Assembly: GCA_018902385.1 (NCBI GenBank)
Contig: JABSSW010000037.1
Coordinates: 248,001 to 312,000, forward strand
From: Physcia stellaris
Lineage: Eukaryota; Ascomycota; Lecanoromycetes; Caliciales; Physciaceae
Direction of reading: 5' to 3'
Length of the DNA stretch: 64,000 bases
In this document: positions 22,833 through 35,036 of the stretch, in pieces
How positions within the stretch are numbered: the stretch's first letter is position 1
How the letters are laid out: each line of letters opens with the position of its first letter
The notes under the pieces: generated by a model
The model's database searches: none
What the model was told of the DNA's origin: nothing
The model's input: only the letters and a program-made list of their open reading frames with translations
Position numbers and translations under genes: made by a program

Positions 22833-25595
22833 TTACGAGTTCAATGCCAGGCAAGCATCGACGGCCAGTCCCACCCTACGAGCATCGAGTACCCGCGTCA
22901 GCCTTGTTTTCCAGTCAACCTTCACTCAGATCGGGGGCTCTCTTACCTGCCCTGTTTTTGTTGCACGACATCGTCAATTACATCTCGATCAAGGTCAGGA
23001 AACATGCCGGCAAGTGTCCTAACCATTTAGTCAGCAGCATCCGTTACTTCTCCATGTTGTACCTACTCAACTATGTTGGCGTGCTCGTTCCGTTGTATAC
23101 GCTGCGCTTCAGCTGCTTCCGCACTTGCCTGGAGTGCAGCAGCATTCTCGACACTCGTTCTATTCGCATGACTCTTTTCGACAACATGCTCTGCATGTGT
23201 CCCGTCTTCCGATCTGCTTGATTCCATACTATCTCGAGGTGGCTGGAACACTGCTGGAGAAAGTCGACGAGGCGGTTCTGGTTGCAGAGACACCGAGCCA
23301 TTTCGATCCCGGTCTCCTAATCGTTGCGTATTAGATGAGTCCTCTGAAAACATGCGGCCCAGCCCGGACAATGGTCTCTGTATTGTACGTAAAAGACCGC
23401 TCACGGCATTACTCTCTTCAGGCGCGCCAGGAAATCCGGCTTGGTCCTTCGAGTGAAGGAGCGACACCGGTTTTCTCGGGGGCGCGTATTCGACTTCTGA
23501 GGAATTGCGAGGTACTATTGCCGGCTCACTCAACGTCGACTTTTCAGATATCTGGGGAGGTCGAGGGGAGGTTGGAGGGGCTTTGTGCTTTTCGGCTATC
23601 AACGACACCGCTGCTTCGACCCTTTTCTCGAATTCCTCGTCAGAAATTGTTAGTGATGTTCTGTCAAGGTTCTCGATGAATTGGATCGCAGCCATCTGTA
23701 CTCTGTCAGTCAATGTCGACCGCAGACTAAAAGTGCTTCACTCACGAGAGAAGATAAGTAGTAACCCGCTTCACCACCAAGTTTATCTTGATTCCGGAAA
23801 CGGAGAATATACTGAACATTCGATACAAGATGATCTGGGTTGGCGTGTAATACAACGTAGATGAGAAGAGGTACAAACGAGTCGGCCGAAGTATCCGACG
23901 ACTTCGCGTTCCGCAAGAGTCCTGCAACGTCAGATGGTACTAGGGGGTCCACATGTCATTTTGGCTCACCAAATATGACTTTGCAACAATTGAGGACGCA
24001 GATCACCTTATCCCTGGGTGCACGGTAAGTCTTGATCTTCAGGAGCTCTGCTTTTGAGTCAGCTTTTGATCGCTCGAAAACCCGGGTGGGCTTTTAGTTA
24101 CCTTGCTGTGCCAATGACAAAAATCGCCTGCCACTCTCGTCGACTTGTGGAATATCAAGATGTTCTTCTTCTACCCAGCCATAGATGCGAATTTTCTGTC
24201 CTAGAATGTCATCACGCTCGATGTCTTCTTGATGCTGACCCTTCCTTGCTGGTCCTGACAACTTTTCAACATTTTTCTTTTTCCCTTTAATGTCTTGCAC
24301 GGGGGAGTGGGAGGGATGGCGGGCGAGAAGGTTTGGGAGTAAAGCCTGTTCATTACAAGTTTCTCCATTCCTTCCTTTGCATTATCGAACTCTGCATCAG
24401 ACACTCCACGCCAAACTTCACACTGAGCCATTTTATTCGTAATAAACGCGAGAAAATCACTAATAATTTTGACTTGTTCATGGACCATCCACTGCTTTTT
24501 ACCAAACTCTACCAGAAAGGAGCGTAAAAACTTAGCTACAGGGTCTGCGGTGCGATGCCTTAGCTGTTCGAGGAACCGATGGAAATCAAAGGGCAAGTCA
24601 GGTTCAGGGTCAGGCTCTGGTAGAGACACCTTTTGTGTCGATATCGATGATTGTGGGGAAGGCGGGAATCTTAGGTCGCCAGGTGTGGATCGTGCAGCTT
24701 GCGGGGAACCGAGACTTCGTACTGAAGGGGTTCTCGGACTCTCAGATTTGGATTGCTGGTTCAGCTCTGATAGATCGGTGACGTAGGATGATGGAAATGT
24801 CGTTTTTTCTGGCGGTGCAACCAGCCTTGTGTCCGTCTGTCCGAAGGGTTCGAGACTGGATTTCCGGGGAGGGTGGTGAGCGGAAGTCTGAAGCTTTGGG
24901 CTTGTGACTTCTAGTCTGGCTGACATCACCTCATCCTCGTACTGACCACCTTCGCTGCTGTCGAATTGATCCATGATGCTTTGTATTTCAGACTTTGAGT
25001 TCTCATCCCCTTCACCCTCCGCTTGATCAACTAACTTCTCTTCATTTTCATAGCGTCCATCACCATCACTATTTTGCGACCTTGGCCGATAGGTCGCATC
25101 TAGGCTGGTTTGATTGGGGAGTGGTGATGCTTCGTTGCTTGCGGATCGAGCTGGCGAATGTGAATATTGCGGAGTCTTGGGTGTTGGATCGGTGTACTTT
25201 TCCTCTCCAGTAGGCTGTATCAATGAATCCGGCCGCGTAGCTGAAATCTCCTGATTGTTGTCTTGATGTTCCTGATAGCTCAACGTTTTTGCCAACGACA
25301 ACGCCCGGGTCCGTGCTTCGATGTCCTCATCTTTCTCGTCATTATCTTGCCGTATAACATCTCGTGCTGCGCCGTGAAGCTGCGAGATCCTTCCATTTTC
25401 GATTATTGGGTGTTTGCCTAACACGTTCGCAGTAAAGCTGCTTTCGTTCAAAGACCTGTCTTGCGGTATGTCATCGTCCTTCACTGCCTTCGAACGTAAG
25501 GTGCTGGTCTCTCTGTCATGTTGCAAGTCAAGTAGTTCACCTCCATTGACCGGCATCCCAGCCTCCAAGGTAGGTGGATTTTCTGTAGACGACAT
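22833..25595 (-). CDS. VPS9: Rab5-type GEF with VPS9 and CUE domains (one-base frameshift)
   Basis: Guanine-nucleotide exchange factor for Rab5/Vps21 GTPases in endosomal and vacuolar sorting. Six exons: 25595-24102, 24047-23970, 23921-23746, 23695-23067, 23018-22947, 22875-22833; 2492 nt, one short of 831 codons. The N-terminal ~300 residues are polar and disordered. The helical bundle begins at FDFHRFLEQLRHRTADPVAKF, followed by the VPS9 core (DILGQKIRIYGWVEEEHLDIP, KTYRAPRDKVICVLNCCKVIF, DSFVPLLIYVVLHANPDHL, NVQYILRFRN, GEAGYYLSSLMAAIQFIENL). A second disordered part leads to a CUE ubiquitin-binding domain (TLAGMFPDLDRDVIDDVVQQKQGRV with GLAVDACLAL). The frame slips at the G5 run 24301-24305 between PPTPP and VQDIKGKKK; one more base restores it. 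It is divergent from the ASNSD1-like gene over 306 bp. Confidence 0.92.
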
Positions 25596-25901
25596 GTAAT
25601 GAGGGCATTGAAGCTTTGCCAGTAAATTACCGAAAACAGTAGCTGCTATTCCACGATTTCAGCAAACAATGCTCCAGGTCACCAAGCTGCATGAGCCATG
25701 CATGATAAGACCCGGACAACTCTCGGGTTTAAGGTATGGTTTCACCATACAACGCTAGCGAGGCTAAATGCTATTTTACACGTACTGAAATCGCCCAGCG
25801 CTTCAACGGCAACCCGTCAATTAGTAACAGAAGAGTGTGTGGTCAGGTACACTTCCGCGAAGGAAGCTATTCACGAGCACCTAATTGTATGAAAACAAGC
25901 A
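25596..25901. promoter_or_regulatory. Divergent promoter VPS9 / ASNSD1-like
   Basis: The 306 bp between divergent starts carry no recognisable motif. Confidence 0.4.
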
Positions 25902-27728
25902 ATGTGCGGAATCTACTGCTCGCTCAGCCAGAGTCAACATATACTACCCTCTGCGACTGAGCTGGAACTTCTTCAGAAGAGAGGACCCGACGCTTGCAAC
26001 ACCGTCCGAAGAGTGGTCCCTGCACAGGATGGAGTGACCTATCGTTATCTGACCTTCTGTTCAACCGTACTCTCACTTCGCGGCAATCATGTGGTACCAC
26101 AGCCGTGTGAAGATCCATCCTCAACCTCCCTGCTCTGCTGGAATGGCGAAGCTTGGAGGTATGATGGCAAAGACATCTTCGGCAATGATGCTCAATTCAT
26201 CTTCGATCGCTTGCTTGAGTCGGCTACAGGGACCTCTTCGGGTGTTGATCCAGCAACCTTGGCTTCTGACGCTTCGATAAACAGGGTTCTGTCTGTTTTG
26301 AGCAAAATATCTGGCCCGTTTGCTTTTGTGTTTTATGACGGTAGAAGTCAACGGATCTTCTATGGAAGAGATGTCCTGGGCCGGCGTACGCTCTTGACTA
26401 CAACTGCAAGTGATGGAAGTATTATTATTTCTAGTGTCTGCGGCGACTCTACCAATACTACATGGGGCGAGGTCGAAGCAGATGGTATTTATATTTTTGA
26501 CATTGTTGACCAGAAAAGTTTATCTCGAGACGTCTCAGAGGTCCTTTCGCAAGATCATGAGATTCTTGCTGCTAAGTCTGAGAGAGTTACTTGGTCACCT
26601 AGAAAATGTGACAAGTCACAGCCGAGACAATTGGTCTTGATCTCCCGTATCAAATCTTAATCGTGCTAACTTAGGTTATAGATATCTCCATTCTCGGCCT
26701 TCAACGATGAATGTCCAATTTCCAAGCCCTCGATTCTAGGTCTCGACTCCCTCGCGGTACTCGAATTGGCTGATCTACTAATAGCTTCGTTGTCAAGCCG
26801 AGTTCAAGATATACCGAGTCCACCATCGATAGCCAGTCCGACAAGGCTTGCTATATTGTTCTCTGGAGGCCTCGACTGTACGCTGCTAGCACGGCTTTGT
26901 CATGACATCTTGCCAAAGGCTCATGAGATCGACATGCTCAATGTAGCGTTCGAAAATCCGCGCGTCGTGAAGGCAGCCGCCCGCAAAGCCTCCAGTGACG
27001 GTAATACAATATACTTAACGTGCCCTGACCGTTTGACTGGCCACCAATCACACGCAGAGCTTTTACGTGTATGTCCTGGACGCACATGGCGCTTCGTTAC
27101 GATTGACGTCCCGTATGAAGTTTTGCTAGCTCATCGCCCGCAAATCCAGTCTCTGATCCGTCCTCATAATACCGAGATGGATTTGTCTATAGCGTCTGCT
27201 CTCTACTTTGCGGCAAGGGGCGACGGTACAGCTCACAGTAATAACAATGTTATTACCAATAATTACAGCAGCCCAGCTCGTGTATTGCTTTCAGGTTTAG
27301 GAGCCGATGAACTCTTTGGTGGGTATACCCGACACGCTACTGCCTTCGTCCGAAGGGGATATGAAGGCTTGACCCAGGAGCTTGAACTAGACTTCCAGAG
27401 ACTGAGTAAGCGCAATCTTGGTCGTGATGATCGGGTGATATCCCATTGGGGGAAAGAAGTACGTTATCCTTATCTGGACGAGGTCCTTGTTGAGTGGGCA
27501 CTCAGGATGCCAGTGTGGATGAAGTGTGGATTTGGACAAACCGTGCCTGCCAAGGTAGAAGATAAGTTGAATCAACCTCTTGAGCCAGCGAAAATGACGC
27601 TGAGACTACTGGCGTTGAAGCTAGGGATGTCTGAAGTTGCATTTGAAAAGAAGCGTGCAATTCAATTTGGCGCTAGAACCGCGAAAATGGAGAGCGGAAG
27701 GAGCAAAGGAACCCAGGCACTCTCTTGA
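25902..27728 (+). CDS. Asparagine synthetase domain-containing protein (ASNSD1-like)
   Basis: Two-domain protein related to class B asparagine synthetase. The N-terminus MCGIYCS keeps the Cys2 nucleophile of a class II glutamine amidotransferase, followed by LQKRGPDA, LSLRGN, WNGEAW and SGPFAFVFYDGRSQRIFYGRDVLGRR. The C-terminal ATP-pyrophosphatase domain has LFSGGLDCTLLARL (PP-loop SGGxD type), LLSGLGADELFGGYTRH, DDRVISHWGKEVRYPYLDE and a KKRAIQFGART tail. Exons 25902-26633 and 26682-27728 give 592 residues with a 48-nt intron. That intron's donor (GTCTTG) is weak, but it is the only phase-0 choice that joins the domains without a stop. The family lacks proven asparagine synthetase activity, so the reaction is unknown. 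Identity is secure; the intron boundary is less so. Confidence 0.88.
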
Positions 27729-28187
27729 GCAACCCTTTGGGACAGCTTGGCGCGTGTGACAACATAATTGTGATGCAAGCGACGGTGATGACGAGACTGG
27801 CAATGCCGGTCTTTCAGATACTGCTGAGTTGCGGTGCAGCTTTGGCTTTGCTTGCCCATGGTGATATTCCTGTGTTTCTGAGGCCGCTTGGCCGAAGTAA
27901 CCGGACCTCATCATGGGTAGCTGCACCAGAACAACTATGAAATCGTAAAGGCAAGTCTGAGTCGCTGAGCGCGTTGACGGTCGGATTGTATTATGCCAAA
28001 TTCCATTGCAAGAGCCTCAATGGTCCTGAGTCATGGCACACGGCTTTTGTAGGATCTTTCGTTGACTAGGCAGAACCCAACGTAACATGCATCAGAAGGA
28101 ATGCGAGTTCGATGGACATAACAGACTTCTTCGTTACCCACAGCTCTGTTACGTTGACTTCAACCTTCGACTTGACAGACATGAATT
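27729..28187. other. Convergent intergenic region
   Basis: 459 bp between two 3' ends. No gene is supported. Confidence 0.45.
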
Positions 28188-30831
28188 TCATTGATCGTAC
28201 GAGTTGCTGAACTCAGGCCTTTTGTACCCCGGAGGAATAGCCTTACTAAATCCAGTCTTTTCTAAATTAGTCATCAACTCAGTCTGCTGCTCTTGACTGA
28301 GGCTCTGTAATGGTTGATGAGGCGCGTACGGAGCATGCAGGTATTGAGAATATTGATCCCCGATTGTTCCTAGGTAGAGATTTTCGTCTTTGGAGGGCAT
28401 GTAATATGCTGGGTTCCCCATAAAGCCAGGTGAACCTCCGTATCCCTGACCGTAATGCTGGAAATCTGGGAAGGCAGTCGGTAGGGTGTTATATACTGAA
28501 TTCGGATCAAATGGGACATCTGTAAAAGCAGTCGTATACTCGAAGAGAGGCTGGATCCGTTCCGCATCCAGGTCCGAATTGGTCTGGAAGTGACGGGGTA
28601 GACCAAAGTCCCGCAAGCTTGTCGGGCTAGGGCTGTGACCATCCGATGCCTGGTCGCTGCCCACGTAGCTACTAAAGGTTGAGGAGTCTGCGGTGGTCGG
28701 AGCTTGATAAGATGCCGAAGAACTCGCCGCTGTGGAACCGCTCGACAAAGCTGGTGGGGCAGCATCGTAATGAACTGCTCGAGAGGGCCTACTGGAAGGC
28801 GACCTAATGACATAGGATACCTCTTCCTTGCCGTCATACACCTTGAGACATGCTGCGATTAGACTCTCATAAAGCTCCAGCGCCGACTCAACTCCTGGCC
28901 ATCGCTGTGAAGCCAAGGCTATGCCATCCTTCGCCAGCTGTACGTACTCCTCAATTTCCTCCCGTGGCCTTTCTTTGCGGACTTCTGGATATGACAATGC
29001 CCAAAGAACAGTGTTAAGTTCCATGAAAAGAGTTTGAGTGAAGACCCAGGTAAGATCTACGGATCTATTGGCAATCTGCTCTCTCTGCAGTCGGATGTTG
29101 TAAAGAGCCGCCTCCACACACCGGCAAGCAGCTGAAGCAGAAGGTTCAGGAATCTGCGGCGAAGGTCGGTACAAAAGTATAACGATGGTATTGTATCTAG
29201 CTTCAAACCTAGCACATCGCTCGAGTTAGCACACCATGAGATTTTTACTTTCAAAGATGCTCGCTTGAATAGGTCTTGGGAGGGAGCAGAGATCGAGCGG
29301 TTTGAAAGAAAGTACGAACCAACTTTCAGTGAAACCGCTGCCTTCGTCATCCATCGGTACTGATGAGAGCCAGTCATTGAGCTTATCATTCATGGTTTTG
29401 AACCACGGAGCTTGGTCGTTCTTTGGCTCAGGTCGCTTTTTCAAGTAGAGCTTACGTCTAATTTCTGCTTGAATTAGCCTCATCTTGAAAAAATGGATTG
29501 CAATCAGCTTCTTCATTGAGAGCGGGGCGCCGGGTAAAACGCCTGTCGTAGTAATGAATTGATCGTCAACAGGTTCAAAGAAGCGAACGTTGATATGATC
29601 AGGACTGATCCCAAAGCCACTGGGCCTGCCGAGACTGTGAGCTAAGCCCATTTCCATTGAAGTGATTATCCAGAAAAGGCGTCGGCGCATATCTATTTGC
29701 ATTGTGTTCAGGATTGCATCAGAAGTTTCAGCGGTGATACCGGATTCCTCTGTTATTCCAAGCTCTTGACACAGCCTCGTTGCGAGTGCAACCACCCAAT
29801 AGGACGCCGTTCTGGTCGGAGTAACCAATGAATACTGTGCAATGAGCGCCAAACACTGCAAAGTCTCGAGATTCATGGGTCGTATAGCACTTTCTAGGAA
29901 TGGCAAGGCCGCTAGATAATAACTGTCCGCAAGCCCAGCGTAAGAGGTGTCGAGCTTCTGCATACTGATTGCAATGACCATCCTTAGGGCAAAGTTCTTG
30001 TAGGCATCCAAGGAGCCTTGATATACGTCCTCAACCGCTTGACGAAAAGATGGCTCATGGAGCGTCGGCAAAAGGTATTGAGCTGTAAGCATGAGAAGAT
30101 GCTCATAAGATCAAAGTAGGGGTGAATGAATACCTGTGCGATTGAAGACATCTATTAGATTCCCCGTCAACTCTCTGCTCGGCAGGTTTGGCGCCGCAAC
30201 ATCGCTAACAAGCGGATAAACCTTGGATGTTGGCTTCGAACTCTCCTTTGCGAATGTATCTTTGCTTTGCCCAGCAGTTGTTTCTGGGACTACCTCTTTT
30301 ATAGTCTTCGAGTCCGTATTTTGCTTGGCCAGTTCCATCACCAGCCGAGTCATCGCAATGCCACTTGATGCACCTAGATATCTGCCCTCGTCATGCTGTT
30401 TGAACCTGACCAAGCCGGCACTCCGAATCATGACTTCAGCATCCAGATTTGCATATCCTTCCTCGACTGCCTGGGCCAGATCTGCTTCTAAAGCTTGTAT
30501 CCTGTTTTGCAGCTTTATGACGTATGACCTGGATATCTTCATCCCTTTCGCGGTATCGTAGTATTCGCATACTTTGTTGTTTCGTTCGCAAGGCCCGCAT
30601 CGTGGTAATCCCGCGTCACACCTGGTCTTCCTCTGGATGGGAATTAGCGATGGATGACCAGAAGAAAAGAGGCCCAGGAAAGCTCGACTAAGATGGCGTA
30701 TTTACCTGGCGACAACGGCAACATGCCGTTAGAGTGTGAGCAACGTTCGTATGTGGCGACTTGCTCTTCCCATGATCAATCTCCCTGGTCGCTCTTTTAT
30801 CACCAGCCGGTTCCGAGGTTGTAGAGCTCAT
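28188..30831 (-). CDS. Zn2Cys6 transcription factor with fungal-specific regulatory domain (A)
   Basis: Nuclear fungal regulator. Exons 30831-30706, 30632-30134, 30082-29320 and 29208-28188 give 802 residues with matching phases. The binuclear zinc cluster is split by intron 1: CCRCRQ joined to RKTRCDAGLPRCGPCERNNKVCEYY. A basic linker and a short coiled coil (KLQNRIQALEADLAQAVEEG) for dimerisation follow. The fungal_trans domain runs from YLLPTLHEPSFRQAVEDVY through YWVVALATRLCQELGI, MRRRLFWIITSMEMGLAHSLGRPSG and WFEARYNTIVILLYRPSPQIP. The C-terminal ~230 residues are Ser/Tyr/Pro-rich and could be activating. Intron 3 uses the unusual donor GTTCGT. Its promoter is shared with a second Zn2Cys6 gene. 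The target pathway cannot be read from the sequence. Confidence 0.9.
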
Positions 30832-31771
30832 CCCGACAAAGCCAGACAGTAGACTCCTGCACTTCTGCACTTAACCGTGCTAGCAGACTTTGCGCTTGTT
30901 CCAGTAACATGACGCGCCAAAGATGATATACTGCTCGACTCGGCCACTGCCGTGTTGGACAGGCGCTTATTGATGGGGCAGTAGTCGCGCGATAGGGAGC
31001 TGCAGTTGGGCACCGCTCAGTTGATCCAATAGGCTTATTGGCTTTCCAACGTGTCAGAAGCCTTCTCACAAGCAACAAAGCTAAGGAATGTAGACAGCCT
31101 CGTCCTCGCACAGCAGGGCTAATACTCTAACACTAAATAAAAATATAATTGCGAAGCATCGTTGGTGTCACCACACGATGAGCCAATGCGGAGCCTGTCA
31201 TGTAACGGCTTTGAACCCGTGCGGGAAAGTAAACCCTGCCTAGCACTCGCACCCATGCGGATTTGGGGGGGATCGTCGTGGCTCTTGGACCATTTCAACG
31301 GCCGATGAAGCCTAATCAATTAGCCTGGTCATTAGAGTGGGGTGCCACGGTAATTGAGCTTGAAATCACCGCCAAAGCAGGATTGGTGTTTCCCTCAGCT
31401 GCAATTTCCATTATCGTGGAACAGCTCTCGAAAAGCTAAGTCAATACCAACAACGGAAATATAGCCCCTCTGATGAGTGATGACGCTTTATCTCATCGCC
31501 AATTGTTTGCGTAGCATATCAACTGACCAGTAGTTGCATATCCCCGCTTGGCTGGCAATAAGGCTTGTCTCGCTGTGATTCGATTGCTGGCGCCGTTGTA
31601 CACCGTGAAGACGGTTTATACACCTACAAGGGACAACCCCGTTGCCTGGCTCTTACTAAGGTACATCTAGACCAAGGCGGGGCGATAAAATCCATGTAGC
31701 GATTCATTATCCGTTAAGAAACTTAAGACTGCCACACCGCTACGTGGACTCTGCTGACAGCAAGTTTGGTG
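30832..31771. promoter_or_regulatory. Divergent promoter between two Zn2Cys6 regulators
   Basis: 940 bp between two head-to-head starts. It contains scattered CGG and CCG words, the half-sites used by zinc-cluster proteins, but I did not find a clear spaced pair. Open frames inside it show no motif. Confidence 0.4.
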
Positions 31772-33853
31772 ATGGATCAATCGAAGAGCTTCCCGACACC
31801 ACCTTTGCGAGTCAGTCGGCCAGTCTCTGCCTGCTCAAGGTGTCGGACGGCAAAGATCAAATGCGATGGCAAGTTGCCGTCGTGCTCCGCATGTGAGAAG
31901 TCCGGAAGAGGCCGCGAATGCTCGAGTGCAAACGATCAATTTGCGAAAGGTAAAGAGCGAAACTATGTCTCTTCTCTCGAGATCCGGGTAGAGAAACTTG
32001 AGAGGCAGCTGGCCGAAGCTCGGAGACGGAAGATCTCGGTGACCATGCTCGATCTGGATCCCAAACAGACAACTTTCTCGCCAACGTATCGATTCATCAG
32101 TCGGAAGCCAAAAAGACAGCGCAAGGAGACCTCGGACGTTGATGACCTTGTGTCGGATTTTGGGTTCCTGTAAGTGGCTTGCTGTTCACACAATCCTTAT
32201 TCGAGGCTCATTTTTGCACCTCGATCATAGTTCCGTGAACGCCACCGCGAGAGACTTTCACGGCTTTACGAGGGAAATGTCTTTTGCGAGACTAGTATTA
32301 TCGACTTCTTCGCTCGAGCCAATGCCCAAAGCCATAGACAAAGCGCTGCCTCCGAGACATATAGCTATTGATCTCATTCAATACTTTCTGAGCAATGTTT
32401 TTGCTCTCTACCCGTTCCTATCAGAGTCGACGATATTTGCAGCACTAGATGCACAGCGAGACGCGGGGATTTATGCCACCCCAGTGGATCACTGGATAAT
32501 ACGCATGGTCATGGCTATATCGCTTGCTTCCCTTTCACGTAAGAGAGGAGACGAACGGTACTTAGACGCTATCATGCACGCTGCTGAGGCATTCAAGCAT
32601 GCAGAGAAGGTCCTTCAGCCAGGCTCAATTGTTGGGATCCAAGTGCTTTTGCTATTAGTGCTCTATGCCATGTTAGATCCTCATCATTTTAACAGCTGGT
32701 ATCTGATAGGTATTGCTTCGCGAGTGATGGTAGATCTTGGTCTTCACCAGGATCCCCCCGATGAGTTACCTGCGCAGAAGTCGCAGATGGAAACACGACG
32801 ATGCGTCTATCACAGTGTCTATGCCCTGGATAGGTATTTTTAGATTGTAGCACTTACGTTGTACTACACATAAGCTAACCTAAAACCAGAGCTATCAGCA
32901 TGGTTCACCGGAGAGCATTCTCTTTCACAGACGATTCAGCAAATGTAGCACCCGAGGTAGCAACTCGAGAACAGGTTTTCAGGCAAGCATTGGAGCCTGC
33001 AAAACAGCTTCTTCGGCTACGACAGCTTGAATCATCAACTTACCAGAAGCTATATTATTCTGACCGTCAAACGATGAACGACTCTTGGCCTCTTGTGGCG
33101 ATTGGCTTGAGTGAGACACAAGCGTGGGCTGAGAATCTGCCACCATCGATCTCAAAACCTTTACGCACATTATTCCTTTCTGAAGTCTTCTACGTGAATT
33201 TAGTGTTCTTATTCGCGCCTGGTGCAGCAAAAATGATCTATGGGTGTGGAAACTCCACCATCTTCGAAAATGTAGTACAGTACACAGAGACTATGTCAGC
33301 AAGAAGCTTGGAAGAGACCGCATTCTTCACGTCACACGACGTTCTTCGGGCTTCTTTTGTGGGTCTTCGCTTCCTCGATATCCTGGAAAGTGGTGATACT
33401 TATCTTTTTGATGGGAACCCGACCAAACCTATGCACTCCGTGCGCAATGACATGCCATCATCGACTCAAATGCAGAGGAGTGCAGAAGACATGATAGATA
33501 CGGCTATCAGTACCATTGCACTCTTAGACAGAATACTTAAAACCCTTTGTGTCCAGTATGGGTATTCGGAGCCTTGGCAAGAGTTCCATACCAGATCCCT
33601 GACCTCGCTGAACAGGCTGCAAAGTCACCATGAGAGGCGAATCGCGGCGGTGAAGATTGAGCCCAGGACAGCACCTTTTCAGCCCTCCCCAGAGGCGAGG
33701 ATACTTGCCTCGATGCCGCCGCTGGTGCCGATGCCGCCGATGGCGCCAGCTATCAGTCAAAGGGTTCCTTGGGATGCTACTTACGAGCCTGACTATCAAG
33801 TACCGCCAGACAACAGGATAAGACACGATAACACGCGAGGCTACCAAGTGTGA
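31772..33853 (+). CDS. Zn2Cys6 transcription factor (B)
   Basis: Exons 31772-32169, 32231-32833 and 32890-33853 give 654 residues. The zinc cluster is SACSRCRTAKIKCDGKLPSC followed by SACEKSGRGREC, with the first Cys about 24 residues in. A coiled-coil linker (SSLEIRVEKLERQLAEARRRK) follows. The fungal_trans domain shows LIQYFLSNVFALYPFL, HWIIRMVMAISLASLSRKRGD, WYLIGIASRVMVDLGLHQD and RRCVYHSVYALDR, the last joined by intron 2 to AISMVHRRAFSF. The C-terminus is Pro-rich (MPPLVPMPPMAP). The start ATG at 31772 is the first in frame. The partner gene in the opposite direction is of the same class but not obviously a duplicate, since the linkers and C-termini differ. Confidence 0.9.
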
Positions 33854-35036
33854 AACAATTGAGCTTTGCACACTCTATGAGCCACTCTAATTGCCGGGCT
33901 GGAAAAATATTCACGTAGGCTTTCCAAGGGACAGGACCTCTGCATAGTCGAAAGTGGACGAATAGCAAAAGGTTCTCTCTCTCATCGGGAATTTTTCGGA
34001 TTGCTGCCGATGTCGCTTCGAGAACAGCGGCCTGGGATTCCTCAACACGTTTCTCGACCTAAGACTCAAGGTCCAGCGACAATCGGAAACGTCAGATTGC
34101 TTACCACATGGATTCATTCCATAGAAGCGCTACCCAGCTCGGATGTTTGCTTTCACCTTTGTTATGCGACATATTTGAACGAACGGCAAGACAACCGCGT
34201 GATATCCGGAGCTTTGATTTTCTGGATATGAGGAAACACTGTGGCTCCATTAGCCCTAGCGCAAGAATCGTCACATTATCTATTGGATGCTGAATGTTTG
34301 TTGCTCTTCTACCACGACCGAGAGGGTTTGCCGGAGCCACGGTTCAAGGCTCGTGAAAGTAGTCTTTCATGATGCCTAGGGATCAACACATAACCCACGG
34401 TCAACACTCAAAAGGAACTCAGACGGTAATTTTGACTCGGTGTTGGGGAAACAGTCACTTATCCTTCGTTGGCCAATGGATGTAGTATTCTGTCGTGCAG
34501 CCGTGCTTCATAGCTGTCTGCGGCAATTCCGAACCACCACAGGGGTACAATATGCTCAATCCAGTCTCCTACGGATTAGAGCATTGTTGACAAGGTGTTA
34601 GCTTTGTAGATAGAATATGGTGCTTCTATCACTGCTGACTGGGGAAGGATCAACTAGTACTCGGATTGCGCTGTTGCGTCAATAGTGGATTCTTCATGGA
34701 AGTAACTAAATAACTCATTGCCATCCGGAAATCACTACTTTACATGATGCAAGCTCCCTCAGTCACGCGAAAGCAACCTCAGCAACCTACATATATCTTC
34801 TCATTTTGTAGGCCACTTGTTATGATTATCGGGACCAAGGCGGATCCCTTTCCGTCTTAGGCTCGCTTCCGAGGCTTCATTAGAATAAACGGCAGTTTGA
34901 GGCGAGGCCTCCGGAATAGTTCTAGAACTAGGTACTCCGTACTCGTACCTCGGTAAGAACTGCAGGCTAAGCAAAGCTGCTCAACTCGCACAAGCACCAA
35001 ACCAATATCTGTTAAGCAACCAAGAAGAGACTGACC
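33854..35036. other. Intergenic region without supported gene
   Basis: About 1.2 kb. Short frames on both strands show no motif. A TACTCCGTAC-type word occurs near 34932-34945, a word scattered in many ascomycete genomes. Confidence 0.45.

Noticed and set aside
29040-29330. Suspected frameshift between the two halves of regulator A
   Set aside because: A GTTCGT donor at 29319 and an acceptor at 29209-29210 join WFEARYNTIVILLYRPS perfectly, so the gene is intact.
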